Assembly: GCA_036517115.1 (NCBI GenBank)
Contig: DATDYB010000011.1
Span: 1 to 6,072 of the forward strand
Direction: 5' to 3'
Length of the DNA stretch: 6,072 bases
From: DATDYB01 sp036517115
GTDB taxonomy: Bacteria; Patescibacteriota; Minisyncoccia; Phycocordibacterales; PALSA-1337
Below, one piece after another: positions 5,206-6,072 of the stretch (position 1 is its first letter; each line of letters opens with the position of its first letter). A model generated the notes under the pieces. The model saw only the letters and a list, made by a program, of their open reading frames with translations, had not been told where the DNA came from and made no database searches. The position numbers were made by a program, and so were the translations under genes.

Positions 5206-5484
5206 GTGTCCGACATCCGGACTGCCTTGAAAGATGACAGGAAATGGCTAGCGAAACTGCTAGTCAAAATCTCGTTCGTTGCTCTTGTGTGGATTGTCTG
5301 CATTAGGTCCGTTTGGATGTCTGACTTTCCACTTGTAGTTCGCATCGTCGTCGAGGCGGTACTTATCTACATAGGCACCTTCAAGTACGCCTGGCTCGAT
5401 TGGGAGTTCGCCCATAAACCCGTGAAAGTGACGGTCACGCTCTACGCGAACCCGCCACACAAATCCGAGGAGGAGAAATCGTGA
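5206..5484 (+). CDS. Small two-helix membrane protein of unknown function
   Basis: I do not recognise this 92-residue protein. A charged N-terminus (residues 1-16, with KDDRKW) precedes a hydrophobic helix at about 18-38 and a second at about 41-60, separated by a very short turn (M38-S-D-F41), so it should be a tight helical hairpin. The C-terminal part (64-92) is polar and ends KSEEEKS. W29, W37, W63 and W66 lie near predicted membrane edges. The GTG start is chosen because AAAGGAG lies 6 bases upstream. Its stop codon overlaps the next gene's GTG start (sequence GTGA), which indicates translational coupling. Codons end in G or C more often than in the genes to the left. First gene of an operon of at least three membrane proteins, probably under the palindrome-controlled promoter. 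Confidence 0.7.
   Translation: MSDIRTALKDDRKWLAKLLVKISFVALVWIVCIRSVWMSDFPLVVRIVVEAVLIYIGTFKYAWLDWEFAHKPVKVTVTLYANPPHKSEEEKS
5444..5475 (+). promoter_or_regulatory. C/A-rich leader element with Shine-Dalgarno, copy 2 (inside the preceding gene)
   Basis: ACGCGAACCC (5444-5453), then CCACAC and GAGGAGGAG (5467-5475), 5 bases before GTG 5481. It has the same order and nearly the same distance to the start codon as copies 1 and 3, although it lies within the last codons of the upstream gene and encodes part of its C-terminal tail. Confidence 0.5.
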
Positions 5485-5843
5485 AGGGAATCTTCCAGCA
5501 CTTGATCCTAAGGGTCGAGGTAGCTATCGTCAATATTCGGATTCGTTTGTTCCTCCGGGAGCTCCCGAATACCCGACGGCTACTCCGACACCAAGAAACT
5601 CAGCTAGGGGCGCTCGAAGAGAGACGCAGTGCTCTCATGAGCACCGACCCCATGAACTCGCTGATCGTGAAGAAACGGATCAGACAGATCGGCGACCGCA
5701 CATTCGACGTTGTGGCAACCGGATTGATCATCTGGGCTTTCTATAAGGGCGGCCTCTTCGGAGGACTCGTCATGTGTCAGCTCATGTTCTTTCCGTTCAT
5801 TTTCGTGTACCACCCACACCGTAAGCCTTACTGGTACGGGTAG
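5481..5843 (+). CDS. Small membrane protein with N-terminal charged helix, unknown function
   Basis: An unrecognised 120-residue protein. An N-terminal amphipathic helix (about 3-27, alternating hydrophobic residues and arginines) is followed by a highly charged, probably coiled-coil stretch (28-52, TRRLLRHQETQLGALEERRS). A polar link and a basic segment (63-73, VKKRIRQIGDR) come next. A hydrophobic hairpin then covers about 74-110, with glycines at 90-91 and 94-95 making the turn. The end is unusually rich in aromatic and basic residues (HPHRKPYWYG). GTG 5481 has a strong GAGGAGGAG site and overlaps the previous stop by 4 bases, so the two proteins are probably made together and may form a complex (inference). 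An internal ATG at 5633 is too late to preserve the charged domain. Codon use resembles the neighbouring small genes rather than the left part. Confidence 0.7.
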   Translation: MKGIFQHLILRVEVAIVNIRIRLFLRELPNTRRLLRHQETQLGALEERRSALMSTDPMNSLIVKKRIRQIGDRTFDVVATGLIIWAFYKGGLFGGLVMCQLMFFPFIFVYHPHRKPYWYG

Positions 5844-5854
5844 TACGAATCCAT

Positions 5855-5884
5855 ACGCGCACCCACACCATATCTGAGGAGGAG
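5855..5884 (+). promoter_or_regulatory. C/A-rich leader element with Shine-Dalgarno, copy 3
   Basis: ACGCGCACCCA (5855-5865), ACACCATATCT, then GAGGAGGAG (5876-5884), 8 bases before ATG 5893. It lies in the 49-base gap between the second and third small genes. No promoter boxes are evident in that gap, so the third gene is probably on the same transcript. Confidence 0.55.
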
Positions 5885-5892
5885 TGAAGACA

Positions 5893-6072
5893 ATGAAGAA
5901 TCGACTAGGAATAGCGCTTTTGATCGTGGTGCCCGTGAATCTCGCCTACATGGCCATTGAAATCGGCCACAGGTATCAGGTTCCGGGTATCTTCATATTT
6001 ACTCTCTGGGCTTTCGCTTCGATGATCGTGATAATCGGCATCATGGACGTACAGTTCCAGCTCCGGATTACC
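5893..6072 (+). CDS. Membrane protein, N-terminal part (runs off the window)
   Basis: Sixty codons are visible without a stop, and the frame is open at the window edge. The product begins MKNRLGIALLIVVPVNLAY, giving a hydrophobic helix at about 5-22. A short polar link (EIGHRYQ) and a second helix at about 30-51 (VPGIFIFTLWAFASMIVIIGIM) follow. The start is fixed by GAGGAGGAG 8 bases upstream. The first helix could be an uncleaved signal anchor. It fits the pattern of small two-helix membrane proteins in this operon, but shows no clear sequence identity to the other two by eye. Function unknown. Confidence 0.65.
   Translation, partial: MKNRLGIALLIVVPVNLAYMAIEIGHRYQVPGIFIFTLWAFASMIVIIGIMDVQFQLRIT

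Overview
The window looks like a chromosomal stretch of a Candidate Phyla Radiation (Patescibacteria) bacterium, most likely of the Microgenomates type. This is an inference from gene content: a small secreted DUF11-like protein ending in an IPATG/LPXTG-like sorting signal, a soluble VirD4/TraG-like ATPase, an M29 aminopeptidase, and a stand-alone 'four helix bundle' (S23/IVP-type) protein. The two larger genes are encoded without a Shine-Dalgarno sequence. TGA works as a stop (for example for the aminopeptidase), so this is not a code-25 lineage such as Gracilibacteria. No rRNA, tRNA, CRISPR array, transposase or phage gene is visible.

Left two thirds (1-4850): three plus-strand genes (24-623 secreted surface protein; 791-2968 conjugation-type DNA-pumping ATPase; 3111-4310 M29 metallo-aminopeptidase) and one minus-strand gene (4422-4790, S23-like). 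Each has its own -10 box ending only 6 to 9 bases before the start codon, which indicates leaderless or nearly leaderless mRNAs. The gaps carry two repeat families. One is a palindromic GGATGAC-ended REP-like element (638-738). The other is a low-complexity purine/pyrimidine-asymmetric repeat, present as four copies in two opposed pairs (2969-3030 with 3051-3087; 4310-4416 with 4864-4954). The second pair brackets the S23 gene.

Right third (4956-6072): style changes abruptly. A 24-base palindrome overlaps the -35 box of a strong-looking promoter (4964-4992), followed by a leader of about 200 bases without a clear gene. Then come at least three tightly packed genes for small membrane proteins of unknown function (5206-5484, 5481-5843, 5893 to beyond the window). 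These start at good Shine-Dalgarno sites, and each is preceded by a related C/A-rich leader beginning ACGCG(C/A)ACCC. They look like one regulated operon or a modular array of membrane genes, and this is the part of the window most likely to hold something undescribed.

The genes of the left part show no obvious common pathway; each seems to be an independent transcription unit. No intrinsic terminator with a convincing stem and T-tract was found anywhere.
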